From NCBI GenBank assembly GCA_020634625.1, contig JACKBJ010000020.1, forward strand, positions 5,212 to 69,211: a stretch of DNA of 64,000 nt, read 5' to 3'. Source of the DNA: Caldilineae bacterium (GTDB taxonomy: Bacteria; Chloroflexota; Anaerolineae; Epilineales; Epilineaceae). How positions within the stretch are numbered: position 1 is the first letter of the stretch; each line of letters opens with the position of its first letter. The translations under genes were made by a program, and so were the position numbers. The notes below the pieces were generated by a model. The model made no database searches, was not told the DNA's origin, and worked only from the letters and a program-made list of their open reading frames with translations. Below are positions 1 to 8,777 of this stretch, one piece after another.

Positions 1-1
1 G

Positions 2-838
2 GATCCACCCTCGCGGGATTCCGCCTGGTTGCCGGGTGCGGACCAGATCACGAGCCAAACCGCCAGCGACCAGGACCTCCTGATCGCCGTGGACGCCGCG
101 GACGCCGATCGCCTGGGGCGAATCCACGTTCCGTCACGCTGGGCGGCCGGGCCGAGCCTGGTGATCGACCACCACGCGTCGAATACCGGCTTCGGCTCGA
201 TGAACCTGATCGATCCCGGCGCGGCGGCCACGGCGGAGCTGATCCTGAGACTCGCCACCGAGCTTGACATCGGTCTGACCCGGCCAGCGGCGACCTGCCT
301 GCTTACGGGACTGGTGACCGACACCATCGGTTTCCGGACGGCCAACACGACGGCAGCCAGCCTCGGCTGCGCGGCGGCGCTGATGAAAGCCGGCGCTTCG
401 ATCACCGAGGTGAGCCAGCAGGTCTTCTACCGCCAGCCGATCGATGCGCTGCGTTTGACCGGTCTGGCCCTCGAGCGGCTCCACCAGGCGGGACCCTTCG
501 CCACGACCTGGCTCAGCGACGCCGAGCTCAACGCGCATGGGGCTTCGGATGGCGACATGCGCGAGTTGACGCGGCTGATGGCCAGTGCCGCGGAGCCCAG
601 CGCCATCGCGGTGCTGCGCGAGCGTGCCGACGGCAGTGTGGATGTCTCGCTGCGATCGAAGCCGGGCGTCGACCTGGGTCCGGCGGCGAGCGCGCTCGGC
701 GGTGGCGGCCACCCCCAGGCATCGGGCGCACGCATCGATGGCCCGCTCGATGCCGCGCGTTCGCGGGTGCTGGCGGCCTTGCGCCGACTGCTCCCGGGCC
801 TGGAGAACGGGGCTTCGACCGGGGACGGGTCGCCGTGA
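2..838 (+). CDS. nrnA: DHH/DHHA1 phosphoesterase NrnA-like (oligoribonuclease / pAp phosphatase), 5' truncated
   Basis: The reading frame is open to the left edge, so the N-terminus with the first DHH metal motif lies outside the window; 278 residues are visible. The remaining DHH domain shows a DAADADRLG segment and the family motif IDHHASN. The C-terminal DHHA1 domain ends with the GGGGHPQASGARI loop that binds the nucleotide. NrnA proteins degrade 2-5-mer RNAs and dephosphorylate pAp in the cytoplasm. The gene overlaps truB by four bases (GTGA), as in the common nusA-infB-rbfA-nrnA-truB-ribF arrangement. The TTG at 29 is an internal leucine codon and not a start. Family assignment is firm; preference for RNA over pAp cannot be read from sequence. 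Confidence 0.92.
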   Translation, partial: DPPSRDSAWLPGADQITSQTASDQDLLIAVDAADADRLGRIHVPSRWAAGPSLVIDHHASNTGFGSMNLIDPGAAATAELILRLATELDIGLTRPAATCLLTGLVTDTIGFRTANTTAASLGCAAALMKAGASITEVSQQVFYRQPIDALRLTGLALERLHQAGPFATTWLSDAELNAHGASDGDMRELTRLMASAAEPSAIAVLRERADGSVDVSLRSKPGVDLGPAASALGGGGHPQASGARIDGPLDAARSRVLAALRRLLPGLENGASTGDGSP

Positions 839-1863
839 GCAGCGACGAAGACCCGATCTCGATGCCCGACTGGATGCAGCGGCTGAACGAGGATCGCGAT
901 TCGGTGATCCCGCTCATGCCGGCGCCTCGTCGCGCCGAGCCCGAGCCCGCGGCCGCGAAGGAGCCGGTCCGCAGCGGCATCCTCAACATCGACAAGCCAG
1001 CGGGACAGACCAGCCACGATGTGGTTCAGGCCGTGCGCAGGGCCGCCGGCATCCGGCGGGTCGGTCACGCGGGCACCCTCGATCCGATGGCCACGGGCGT
1101 GCTGGTGGTCTGCCTGGGCTCGGCGACGCGGGTGATCGAGGAGATTCAGGCCCTGCCCAAGACCTACCGGGCGCGGCTCCGGCTGGGCGAAGCCACCGAA
1201 ACGTACGACCGTGAGGGCGAGATCCTCGAGCGGCACGATCCGTCTGGACTGGTTCGCGACCAGGTCGAGGCGGCATTGCAGGCCTATCGGGGCGTGATCG
1301 CGCAGGTGCCGCCGATGTACTCGGCGCTGCGACACGAAGGCCGGCGGCTCTACGAGCTGGCGCGCGAGGGCATCGAGGTCGAACGCGAGGCACGCGAGGT
1401 CACGGTGAGCCGGCTCGAGCTGGTCGCCTGGGAACCGCCCGAGCTCGAGCTGGACATGACGGTGTCCAAGGGAACCTACGTTCGCTCGATCGCCCACGAC
1501 CTGGGACAGGATCTGGGCGTCGGCGCCCACCTGGTCGCGCTGGAGCGGAGCGCCATCGGCCACTTCGAGGTGGCCGAGGCCGAGCGCCTGCCTCGGGTGG
1601 TGGAGGCCTTCCTCGAGGGCTGGTGGCCGGCCCTGATGCACCCGCTGGATGCCGCACTGGTCCGGCACTCGGCCATGATCGTCGACGCGGACCGCGAGAC
1701 GGCGATGCGGCTGGGCCAACAGTTCGAAGCCGCCGCACCCGACGGCCGCACCACGGAGCTGGTCCGGGTCTACGACGCCGAGGGCCTGTTCGTCGGCCTG
1801 GTCAGCTGGGATGCGCTTCACGAGCGCTGGCAGCCGGCCAAGGTCTTCCCGAGACCGGGATGA
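835..1863 (+). CDS. truB: tRNA pseudouridine(55) synthase TruB
   Basis: TruB converts U55 in the T-loop of tRNAs to pseudouridine. The 342-residue protein has the core GILNIDKPAGQTSHDVV followed by GHAGTLDPMATG, whose Asp83 is the catalytic aspartate, and later the KGTYVRSIAHDLG motif. Residues 1-45 are a Pro/Glu-rich N-terminal extension not needed for the fold. The GTG start overlaps the nrnA stop (GTGA), and the stop overlaps the ribF start (ATGA), so the three genes are probably translationally coupled. The C-terminal part (from about residue 245) resembles the usual TruB C-terminal or PUA-like tail. Confidence 0.96.
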   Translation: MSSDEDPISMPDWMQRLNEDRDSVIPLMPAPRRAEPEPAAAKEPVRSGILNIDKPAGQTSHDVVQAVRRAAGIRRVGHAGTLDPMATGVLVVCLGSATRVIEEIQALPKTYRARLRLGEATETYDREGEILERHDPSGLVRDQVEAALQAYRGVIAQVPPMYSALRHEGRRLYELAREGIEVEREAREVTVSRLELVAWEPPELELDMTVSKGTYVRSIAHDLGQDLGVGAHLVALERSAIGHFEVAEAERLPRVVEAFLEGWWPALMHPLDAALVRHSAMIVDADRETAMRLGQQFEAAAPDGRTTELVRVYDAEGLFVGLVSWDALHERWQPAKVFPRPG

Positions 1864-3221
1864 GCATCGCGGGCAGCAGCCAACAGCGTCCCCGAGTCGC
1901 GCTGACGCTGGGCAAATTCGACGGCGTTCACGCGGGCCATCGTCACCTCGCGGCCCAGACGCTCGCGGCGGCGGCGCATCACGCCGCCGAAGCCGCTGCC
2001 CTCGTGCTCCACCCGCACCCGGCCAGCGTCCTGTACGGCGCGCGCATCCCCTTGCTCGGGACGGTCCGTCGGCGCTGCGCGCAGCTGCGCGACCTGGGCC
2101 TCGGCATCGTCGAGCCGCTGCAGTTCACCCGCGAGATCGCGGAGTTGACGCCGGAGGCCTTCGTCGAGCGCGTGACACAGCGCTTTCAGGTTGCCGCGAT
2201 CGTGGTCGGACCCGACTTCGCATTTGGACGGGGGCGCCTGGGCGATGTCGAGACCCTGCGCGAGCTCGGACACCGCCGTGGCTTCGAGCTGCGGGTCGCG
2301 GAGGACCTGGAAGTCGAAGGGCGCCGGGTATCGAGCGGCGCCATCCGCGAGCTGATCGAGTCCGGCGATCTGGACAGGGCCAGACGGCTCCTGCGCGAGC
2401 CGCCCTGCCTCACCGGCACGGTGGTGCACGGGGCCGCCCGCGGACGCGAGCTCGGCTTCCCCACGGCGAACCTCGACCTGCGCGACGACTTCGTCGTGCC
2501 GGGCAACGGCATCTACGCCGTCCGGGCGCGCTGGGACGGCGCGCCTTCACGCGATGGCAGCGGCTGGGTCGACGGGGTGGCATCGATCGGCGTCCGGCCG
2601 ACCTTCGACAACGGTCCGCGCTCGATCGAGGTCTTTCTGCTCGACTTCGCCGGCGACCTGTACGGCCGGCGCCTCGACCTGGCGTTCATCGCGCGCCAAC
2701 GCGGCGAGGAGCGCTTCGAGAGCGTCGATGCCTTGATCGCCCAGATGCACGCCGACGTGGCGCGAAGCCGTCAGATTCTGGCGGCCGAGACGAAGCCGGC
2801 CTGGACGATCGTCCACCAGGACATCGGCCTGGAGGCCGAGTTGCGCGGCTTCGACCTGGCCGACCTTTGCCAGAGCGCGGCGGCCTGTCTCGGGGCTCTG
2901 CGAGAGGGCCGGCCCGACACGGCACCGCCAGCGCCCTGGACCGGCAGCGCCTGGCCGGCGCGAGCCGATGGCGACGGCCGCCCGCTGAGCTTGCGGGCGG
3001 AGCCCGGCGGGAACTCCGCTCCCGCCGACCTTGCCGACGCCGCGCTTCTACGCGCCTGGCTGGCCGCGCTGGGGTCGGTCCGAGACGCACGCGTCTTCCG
3101 TGCCGGCGAGGGTTGGGTGCAGGGACTGGTCTACGGCCCGGCGGTCGCCGGCAAGCCGCCGGAGCTGGTCGCGGGACCCGAGCTCGGTCCGGACGGCTGG
3201 TACCGGGCGCGCCTGCGCTAG
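1860..3221 (+). CDS. ribF: bifunctional riboflavin kinase / FAD synthetase RibF with C-terminal extension
   Basis: RibF phosphorylates riboflavin to FMN and adenylates FMN to FAD. The FAD synthetase domain (about residues 10-170) has the nucleotidyltransferase motif GKFDGVHAGHRHL. The riboflavin kinase domain starts near residue 180 and carries GFPTANLDL and the ASIGVRPTF strand. The ATG at 1860 overlaps the truB stop, which selects this start over upstream codons. The protein is 453 residues, compared with about 310 for the family. Residues after about 312 form a separate extension containing WTIVHQDIGLEAELRGFDLA, with no recognised domain. Codon use there matches the rest, and the gene is cotranscribed with nrnA-truB. 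Confidence 0.95.
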   Translation: MSIAGSSQQRPRVALTLGKFDGVHAGHRHLAAQTLAAAAHHAAEAAALVLHPHPASVLYGARIPLLGTVRRRCAQLRDLGLGIVEPLQFTREIAELTPEAFVERVTQRFQVAAIVVGPDFAFGRGRLGDVETLRELGHRRGFELRVAEDLEVEGRRVSSGAIRELIESGDLDRARRLLREPPCLTGTVVHGAARGRELGFPTANLDLRDDFVVPGNGIYAVRARWDGAPSRDGSGWVDGVASIGVRPTFDNGPRSIEVFLLDFAGDLYGRRLDLAFIARQRGEERFESVDALIAQMHADVARSRQILAAETKPAWTIVHQDIGLEAELRGFDLADLCQSAAACLGALREGRPDTAPPAPWTGSAWPARADGDGRPLSLRAEPGGNSAPADLADAALLRAWLAALGSVRDARVFRAGEGWVQGLVYGPAVAGKPPELVAGPELGPDGWYRARLR

Positions 3222-3315
3222 TCGGGCGCAGCGCGTCGAGCGCCTCGCCGTCGCAGGTCCAGGAGCGGTCGGCGTCGCATCGAGGACGACCGCCGTTTCG
3301 AGCTCGCGGGCGCCC

Positions 3316-4380
3316 CTACTCGAAGCCGAGACGCTTGAGCTCGCCCGAGTCGCGGCGCCAACCCGCTCGGACGGCGACGAAGAGCTCGAGATGCACGCGG
3401 CAGTCCAACGCACGCTCCATCTCCAGGCGCGCCGCACGCCCGATCTGCTTGAGCATGCTGCCGCCACGGCCGATGACGATGCCCTTGTGGCCGGCGCGCT
3501 CGACGAAGATCTTGGCGGCCACCTCCAGCAATCCATCCTCACGCTGCGACCAGTCCTCGATGATGACTTCGATTCCGTGAGGCACTTCCTCGGACAGGTA
3601 GCGCAGCGCGGCCTCGCGAACCAGCTCCGCGACGAACATCCGATCGGTCTGGTCGGTGAGCTGGTCCTCCGGATAGAGCGGCGGCCCCTCGGGAAGCCGC
3701 AGCAGCAAGGCCTGCCATAGCGCCTCGAGATTGTGGCGCTTGGTGGCGATGGTCATGACCCAGTCGTCGGCCTCGGCCAGCGCCTGCCAGGCCTGGCTGT
3801 GCGACTCGATGTCCTCCGGGCGCAGCCGGTCGGCCTTGTTCAGGACCAGGATCGTCGGCCGGCCGGTCTGCCGCAGCAGCCTGCCGATCGCGGCGTCGGC
3901 CTCGTCCGGTCGGCGGGAGACGTCCACGATCCACAGCGCGACGTCGGCGCCGGCCAGGGCGGCGTTGGCCGACTTGACCATGGCGCGACCGAGCGCATGG
4001 GCCGGGTCGTGCAGGCCGGGCGTATCCACGAAGACGACCTGCGCTTCCGGCTCGCTGCGAATGCCGAGGATCTGGCGACGGGTGGTCTGCGGCTTGGGCG
4101 ACACGATGGCCACCTTCTCGCCGACGTAGGCGTTGAGCAGCGTGCTCTTGCCGACGTTCGGTCGCCCGACCAGGGCCACGAACCCGGCGCGATGGCGCCC
4201 TGGCGCCGCGTTCGGCGCCGGACGCCCGAAGAGCTTGGCCACCAAGTCCAGATCTTCCGGGAGCGGCTCGGGATCGGGCCGGAACGGCGCCTCCGTCACG
4301 TCCTGTGCGGCCTCGGACCGGTGCTCAGGCTCGGGCGCATCCGAGACCGGTGGCGGGTCGGCCTGGGGTTGCTCGATCAT
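3316..4380 (-). CDS. era: GTPase Era (16S rRNA maturation, 30S assembly)
   Basis: Era is a GTPase that binds the 3' end of 16S rRNA during 30S maturation. The motifs appear in order: G1 GRPNVGKST, the switch region PQTTRRQ, G3 DTPG, G4 NKAD, and a C-terminal KH domain with GRGGSMLKQIGRAARLEME. I place the start at the ATG at 4380 because AGGAG lies 12 bases upstream; this gives 354 residues, about 50 more than usual, because of an acidic Pro-rich N-terminal tail. The open frame continues upstream to 4524 but has no better ribosome site there. It is convergent with ribF and has its own good promoter at 4496-4524. Confidence 0.96.
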   Translation of the reverse strand: MIEQPQADPPPVSDAPEPEHRSEAAQDVTEAPFRPDPEPLPEDLDLVAKLFGRPAPNAAPGRHRAGFVALVGRPNVGKSTLLNAYVGEKVAIVSPKPQTTRRQILGIRSEPEAQVVFVDTPGLHDPAHALGRAMVKSANAALAGADVALWIVDVSRRPDEADAAIGRLLRQTGRPTILVLNKADRLRPEDIESHSQAWQALAEADDWVMTIATKRHNLEALWQALLLRLPEGPPLYPEDQLTDQTDRMFVAELVREAALRYLSEEVPHGIEVIIEDWSQREDGLLEVAAKIFVERAGHKGIVIGRGGSMLKQIGRAARLEMERALDCRVHLELFVAVRAGWRRDSGELKRLGFE

Positions 4381-4495
4381 GGCCTTGTCTGTCTCCTGGA
4401 GCGTGAGCTCGAGGCATGGGCTGGCGAGCGGACGGCGCGCCGGGCTCCGGGCCCTGGTCGGTGCGTAACGCCACCGTCCCAGGAACGTTCTCGAT

Positions 4496-4524
4496 AGCAT
4501 AGAGCCGGGTCCGGCGCGGGTCAA
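4496..4524 (-). promoter_or_regulatory. sigma70-type promoter of era
   Basis: On the minus strand TTGACC (4524-4519) is followed after exactly 17 bases by TATGCT (4501-4496). Transcription would start near 4489 and give a leader of about 110 bases before the era ATG. This also argues against starting era at the upstream in-frame codon at 4524, which would sit inside the -35 box. Confidence 0.7.
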
Positions 4525-4597
4525 CGATCACCGGGTGCCGGCGATCGCGTGTCCGGCGACCTTCGGGCCAGCACGCCCCAGAAGGCAGGACCAGCGG

Positions 4598-5953
4598 ATG
4601 CGTCCCAGCGATCCATCGATGCCGTCCGGGCAGCCGGCACGGCGTCTCCCGACTCCCCGCCCCGGCGGCCCGTCCCGCCGTCACCGCGAGGGGCGTCTGC
4701 GCAGCCCTCGGCCGCGGGCCCGTTCCGGCGCGGGTCTGGTGCTCTCGGTCGCCGCCGCGCTGCTCTGCGCGGGCGCGACGGTCGTGCCCCTGCGCGCCGG
4801 CCCCGAGACCGATTGGCTCCCCGGTGATTATGTCGACTATGCGCCGGCGGGTCTTCCCGACTTCTCGCAGTGCCGCGGCGAGTGGAGCCAGCCGGGCCAA
4901 CCGCCGCAGTGGACGCATGCGGGGCCGGTGGCGATGGCCGATCTGCTCTGGTGGCTCGACTCGCGCGCCGAGCCGGATCCTCGGCCGCCCGAGCAGGTTC
5001 ACGACGGCCATGGCCTGGTGACCGCCTATCCCGTGTTCGGGCCGCCACGCGACGATCATGCCCAGGCCAACCTGGGACCGCTCGTGCTCGACCTGGCCGT
5101 GCGGTCGCGAACCAATGCCGAATCCGGGTCGACGTGGCGCGGTTCGTCCTGGGCCAACGCCGAGGTCGCCATGCGTCGCTACGTGGCCGACCGCGGGCTG
5201 GCGAGCCGTTATCCGATCGAGTCGCGCATCGCGCCGGATCGGGATTGGCTGGCCGAGGGCGTGGCGAACCGGGCGGGTATCTTGCTCCTGCTCGGCGTCT
5301 GGGAGTCGCAGGCTCAGGGTTGGCGACGGGTGGGCGGCCACTACGCTGCGGTCGCGGGCATCGACGGGTCGGCGATCCTGCTCGCCGACCCGCTGGCCGA
5401 TCGTGCCGGGATCGGCGGCGAAGGGCGGCGCCGGCCCGAGGATCCGGGCTGGCACAGCTGTCGCGAAGCGCCGGCCGCGCACGACGACGCCGCCATCATC
5501 TCCCATGATCGGTATCCGATGCTCCCGGCCAGCGAGCTGCCGACCGGCGCGGTCCGGCTCGACGGCTACTTCGATGCCGAAAGCTACGGCGAGGCAGCGG
5601 CGTTCCGGTCCCTGAACGCGGCCGACTTCCTGGCCACGCTGCAAGGCACCTGGCAGCGCGGCACGGTGGTCATGGCCATCGACGCGGCGCTGGCCCTGAT
5701 TCCGATCGACGGCCCTAGCCGGACGCCGACCCCGACCGTCCCCATCCCCAGCACGACGTCGACCTCCGAGGCGAGCAGGACGCCGTCCGCGACGGTCCCG
5801 CCGACGCGATCGCCTCAGCCGGAGGCCAGCGCCAGCCCGAGCGCGACGCCCGATCGCAGGCTCTCCCCGGAGCCCGGTGCGACCCGAATGCCGGACGCGG
5901 CGCATCTCTACCTGCCCAGGCTGAGCCGATTCGTCGCCCCCTGGCTGTGGTAG
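4598..5953 (+). CDS. exported C39-like papain-fold protein lacking the catalytic cysteine, with P/T/S-rich tail
   Basis: A 451-residue exported protein. The ATG at 4598 is chosen because GCAGGA ends seven bases upstream. An unusually long basic N-terminus (about 45 residues) precedes a hydrophobic signal segment. The central domain resembles the C39-like peptidase superfamily: a QWTHAGPVAMADLLWWLDS segment where active members have CGP, then GGHYAAVAGID with His248 and LLADP with Asp264. Here the cysteine position is Ala108, so peptidase activity is unlikely. A Thr/Pro/Ser linker (about residues 370-430) leads to LYLPRLSRF near the C-terminus. The fold call is from memory of the family pattern, hence moderate confidence. 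The gene lies 10 bases before the next exported protein. Confidence 0.6.
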   Translation: MRPSDPSMPSGQPARRLPTPRPGGPSRRHREGRLRSPRPRARSGAGLVLSVAAALLCAGATVVPLRAGPETDWLPGDYVDYAPAGLPDFSQCRGEWSQPGQPPQWTHAGPVAMADLLWWLDSRAEPDPRPPEQVHDGHGLVTAYPVFGPPRDDHAQANLGPLVLDLAVRSRTNAESGSTWRGSSWANAEVAMRRYVADRGLASRYPIESRIAPDRDWLAEGVANRAGILLLLGVWESQAQGWRRVGGHYAAVAGIDGSAILLADPLADRAGIGGEGRRRPEDPGWHSCREAPAAHDDAAIISHDRYPMLPASELPTGAVRLDGYFDAESYGEAAAFRSLNAADFLATLQGTWQRGTVVMAIDAALALIPIDGPSRTPTPTVPIPSTTSTSEASRTPSATVPPTRSPQPEASASPSATPDRRLSPEPGATRMPDAAHLYLPRLSRFVAPWLW

Positions 5954-5956
5954 AAT
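5948..5956 (+). promoter_or_regulatory. extended -10 box just upstream of ATG (possible leaderless start)
   Basis: TGG (5948-5950) directly precedes TAGAAT (5951-5956), an extended -10 pattern. Only seven bases separate the box from the ATG at 5964, so transcription would start at or next to the A of the start codon. There is no good -35 hexamer 17 bases upstream and no clear Shine-Dalgarno sequence. The box overlaps the stop codon of the preceding gene. Confidence 0.5.
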
Positions 5957-5963
5957 CAGCCGC

Positions 5964-7232
5964 ATGCGAAAGAACGCGCCGGCGCTCGTGTCGATGATCG
6001 GGTTGTGGCTCGCACCGGTCATGCTGCTCCCGGGACCGGCGTCGGCACGGTCCGCGGCCAGCCTTCGCGTCGAACACGACAGGCTCGCGTATCGCTTCGC
6101 CGAGAGCCTCGAGTTCGAGCTGGCGGCGAGCGCGGACCAGTCGATCGACGACATCATCCTGCGCTACACGATCGGTAGCGAGGCGCCGCGGAACCGTCGC
6201 ATCCCCGAGTTCGAGCCCGGAAAGCGCGTCGTCGCGCGGCACCAGGAGGATCTGGTGCGCGGACAGATCCCGCCGGCCTCCGAGATTCGCTGGTGGTGGA
6301 GCCTGGAGCTGGCCGACGGCAGCCAGGTCGAGACCGAACCCCAGAGCCTGAACTACCTGGACCAGCGCTTCGACTGGGAGCTGCTGGATGCCCCCGACCT
6401 GAGGGTCTGGTGGTACGACGCCGACCCTGACTTCGCGCGCTCGGTCCAGGCCAGCGCGCGCGAGGCCCTGGCCCGCCTGCAGGCGCTCTACGGCAGCGAG
6501 CCGGGACGCCGCATCGACATCGTGACCTTCCAGTCGCAGGCCGACCTCAGGCCGGCACTGATCGATCGCGGCGACACCTACGAGTCCCGGCTGGCCACCC
6601 TGGGTGCTCGGGTCGCCGACGACATCCTGGTGCTCGACGCGGGCACGCGCAGCGACGAGCGCGAGGAGGTCCTGGCGCACGAGCTGAGCCACATCGTGCT
6701 CAACCTGCACCTCGAGGAGCCGTACATCGACGCGCCGCTATGGCTCGACGAGGGCCTGGCGATGTACGTCGAGGGGCCGCTCGACGCGGAGGAGCGCGCG
6801 GGCCTCGAATCCGCCATCCGGAACGACAGCCTGATGTCGGTGCGCTCGCTGACCTCGTTCCCCGGCGATGCCTCGCTGGTCATCCTGGCCTATGCCGAGA
6901 GTCAGGACCTGATCAGCTTTCTGATCGAGAGCCATGGACGGGAGGCGCTGCGCGAGCTGCTCGACGGCATCGGATCGGGCGAGGAGACGCCGGACGAAGC
7001 TTTGGAGCGCGTCTACGGCTACGATCAGCTCGCGCTGTACCAGGCCTATCGTGCGGCCCGCGGGCTACCCCCCGCGCTGGCACCCAAGGCCGATGCCGCC
7101 ACCACGCGACGTGGCCCGGCCCTCGAGGATCGAGGGGATCGCTCGGCGCTGCCCCTGCCCTGCAGTGGCGCGGGCCTGCTGCTGATCGGCACGCTGGCGC
7201 TCGCGATCCGGCATTGGTTATTGATAGATTAG
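5964..7232 (+). CDS. membrane-anchored gluzincin-type metallopeptidase (peptidase MA-like)
   Basis: A 422-residue protein with an N-terminal signal segment and a C-terminal hydrophobic helix (about 400-420) that would anchor it with the catalytic domain outside. HELSH (residues 239-243) is the zinc-binding HExxH motif, and WLDEGLA with Glu263 supplies the third ligand 20 residues later, as in gluzincins of the peptidase MA family. The N-terminal 170 residues look like a beta-sandwich (alternating hydrophobic strands, SEIRWWWSLELADG). The substrate is unknown. The ATG is fixed by a -10 box seven bases upstream and lies 10 bases after the previous stop. All expected metal ligands are present, so an active enzyme is likely. 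Confidence 0.75.
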   Translation: MRKNAPALVSMIGLWLAPVMLLPGPASARSAASLRVEHDRLAYRFAESLEFELAASADQSIDDIILRYTIGSEAPRNRRIPEFEPGKRVVARHQEDLVRGQIPPASEIRWWWSLELADGSQVETEPQSLNYLDQRFDWELLDAPDLRVWWYDADPDFARSVQASAREALARLQALYGSEPGRRIDIVTFQSQADLRPALIDRGDTYESRLATLGARVADDILVLDAGTRSDEREEVLAHELSHIVLNLHLEEPYIDAPLWLDEGLAMYVEGPLDAEERAGLESAIRNDSLMSVRSLTSFPGDASLVILAYAESQDLISFLIESHGREALRELLDGIGSGEETPDEALERVYGYDQLALYQAYRAARGLPPALAPKADAATTRRGPALEDRGDRSALPLPCSGAGLLLIGTLALAIRHWLLID

Positions 7233-7249
7233 GTGGCCCGATCTACAAT
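7221..7249 (+). promoter_or_regulatory. sigma70-type promoter for the surface protein gene at 7339
   Basis: TTGATA (7221-7226) and TACAAT (7244-7249) are separated by 17 bases. The -35 box lies inside the 3' end of the peptidase gene. The predicted start near 7256 leaves a leader of about 83 bases. Confidence 0.7.
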
Positions 7250-7338
7250 GGGTGGATCGACTCACACGCCTCGCGGCGCTTCGCGACGCGGTCGCCGTTC
7301 GACCCGCGTTGCTGCGGCCTAGCCTGGAGCACAGATCC

Positions 7339-8655
7339 GTGAACCGACCGACTCACCGGCCTCTCCCGACTCCACCGCGGTGGAAGCTGTCCATACTCTG
7401 CCTGGCTTCGGGGCTCGTCGCATTCGCCGCTGGGAGCCGGGCGGTGAGCTCGGCGAGCACGCGCACGATGGCGCCCGCGGCGGTGGCGGCGGCGCTCGAG
7501 CTCCCCGTACCGTCGCCGTCGGCGGACCGGGTGCTTGCCCTGCTCCAGGCCACTCCGGCAGGTGGCCCGATCGGCGACGAAGGGCTCCAGCAGCAGCGGG
7601 CGCGCCTGGCGCTCGATGACTTCGAGCGCAGCGACTGGCCGGCCGGCACGCCGCTCGACGCCAGGCTGGCCTGGATTCCGAGCAGCCTGACCGATCTGAT
7701 CGGCGGCCCCTTCGGCTATCACTGGGCGCTCAGCGATTGCCAGGTCGGCGGTGGCTCGAGCTCGCTCTGTGCGGTATGCGGCGGTACGGGCGGCGACCAG
7801 CTCGCCTGCGGCGATGCCTACCCGGACCGGGTGGCCAGCTCGGTCCTGCTGCGTCTCGATCTGGCCGCCTGGCGCGAGATGGATCAGCTCGACCTCGTAA
7901 TGGATGTCTGGGCGGACGCAGAGCCACACGAGGGCATGATCCTCAACTACCTCGACTACGCCCCGGACGGCAGCCTGATCGCGCGCCACCCCGTCCTGTC
8001 GACCACGGGCACGCTCCGCGACTGGGCGCGCGACCAGCGTCTCGACCTGCTCGAGCTGCGCGACGAGCTCGATCCGACCTGGAGTCGCAGCCTGGCCGGA
8101 CAGATCGCCCTGTTCGAGCTCCTGTTCGTCAGCAGCGAAGATGGCGGCAATGGCGAAGGCATCTTCGTCGACAACCTGGCCATCGAGCTCCAGCCGCGGA
8201 CGGTGGTCGTGACGCCGGAGCCCTCGCCGACCGCGACGGCATCGCCCAGCCCGATCGCATCGCCCAGCCCGGTCCCGAGCGCGACGCCGATCGCGTCGCC
8301 CACCCCGAGCAACGCGACGGTCTACTGCCCACCCGGTTCGGACTGCAGTCGCCTCCGGGTCGAGGCCTTCGTCGATCTGCGCTGCGATGGTCGCTATCAG
8401 GCGGGACTCGACCGATGGGTCGATGGACAGCGGGTGGACGTCGACGTTGCCGGCATCCAGCTCGGCACCACGCTCAGCCGAAACGGCAGCGCCTACTTCC
8501 TCCTGCCCACCAGCAGCGGCATCACGGTTCGGTTCGAGGTTCCGGCCGGCTACCGGATGTGCGGCAACTCGCCCAATCCGCGCATCTTGGGCCCGGCCGA
8601 CTTCGGTCGCTTCGGCAACAAGCAGATCGACTTTCGCATCGTACGCCAGCGCTGA
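7339..8655 (+). CDS. exported linker-rich protein of unknown function
   Basis: I do not recognise a named family. The GTG start at 7339 has GGAG nine bases upstream; the open frame continues to 7252 but that ATG is too close to the promoter at 7221-7249. The 438-residue product has an N-terminal membrane or signal segment (about residues 17-35), then a Cys-containing beta-rich domain (about 85-290) ending in IFVDNLAIELQ, a pattern common in jelly-roll domains that bind carbohydrate. A SPSPIASPSP-type linker (about 295-330) joins it to a small C-terminal beta domain with paired cysteines (CPPGSDCSRLRVEAFVD). It is probably cell-surface exposed; the function is not inferable. Confidence 0.65.
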   Translation: MNRPTHRPLPTPPRWKLSILCLASGLVAFAAGSRAVSSASTRTMAPAAVAAALELPVPSPSADRVLALLQATPAGGPIGDEGLQQQRARLALDDFERSDWPAGTPLDARLAWIPSSLTDLIGGPFGYHWALSDCQVGGGSSSLCAVCGGTGGDQLACGDAYPDRVASSVLLRLDLAAWREMDQLDLVMDVWADAEPHEGMILNYLDYAPDGSLIARHPVLSTTGTLRDWARDQRLDLLELRDELDPTWSRSLAGQIALFELLFVSSEDGGNGEGIFVDNLAIELQPRTVVVTPEPSPTATASPSPIASPSPVPSATPIASPTPSNATVYCPPGSDCSRLRVEAFVDLRCDGRYQAGLDRWVDGQRVDVDVAGIQLGTTLSRNGSAYFLLPTSSGITVRFEVPAGYRMCGNSPNPRILGPADFGRFGNKQIDFRIVRQR

Positions 8656-8777
8656 CCTTCACCCGACGGGCCGGCCGCCACGGATGGCCGGGAACGCGAT
8701 GGCGACCCCGGCACTTGATGGCGCCGCCCTCCGATCCAATGCGGTCGGGTCGCGCAGCGAAGGCACAGACGATTGGC

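Noticed and set aside
4325..6157. Minus-strand open frame of 610 codons opposite the C39-like gene
   Set aside because: The plus-strand gene has a signal segment, a recognisable fold pattern and a ribosome site; the minus-strand frame has none.
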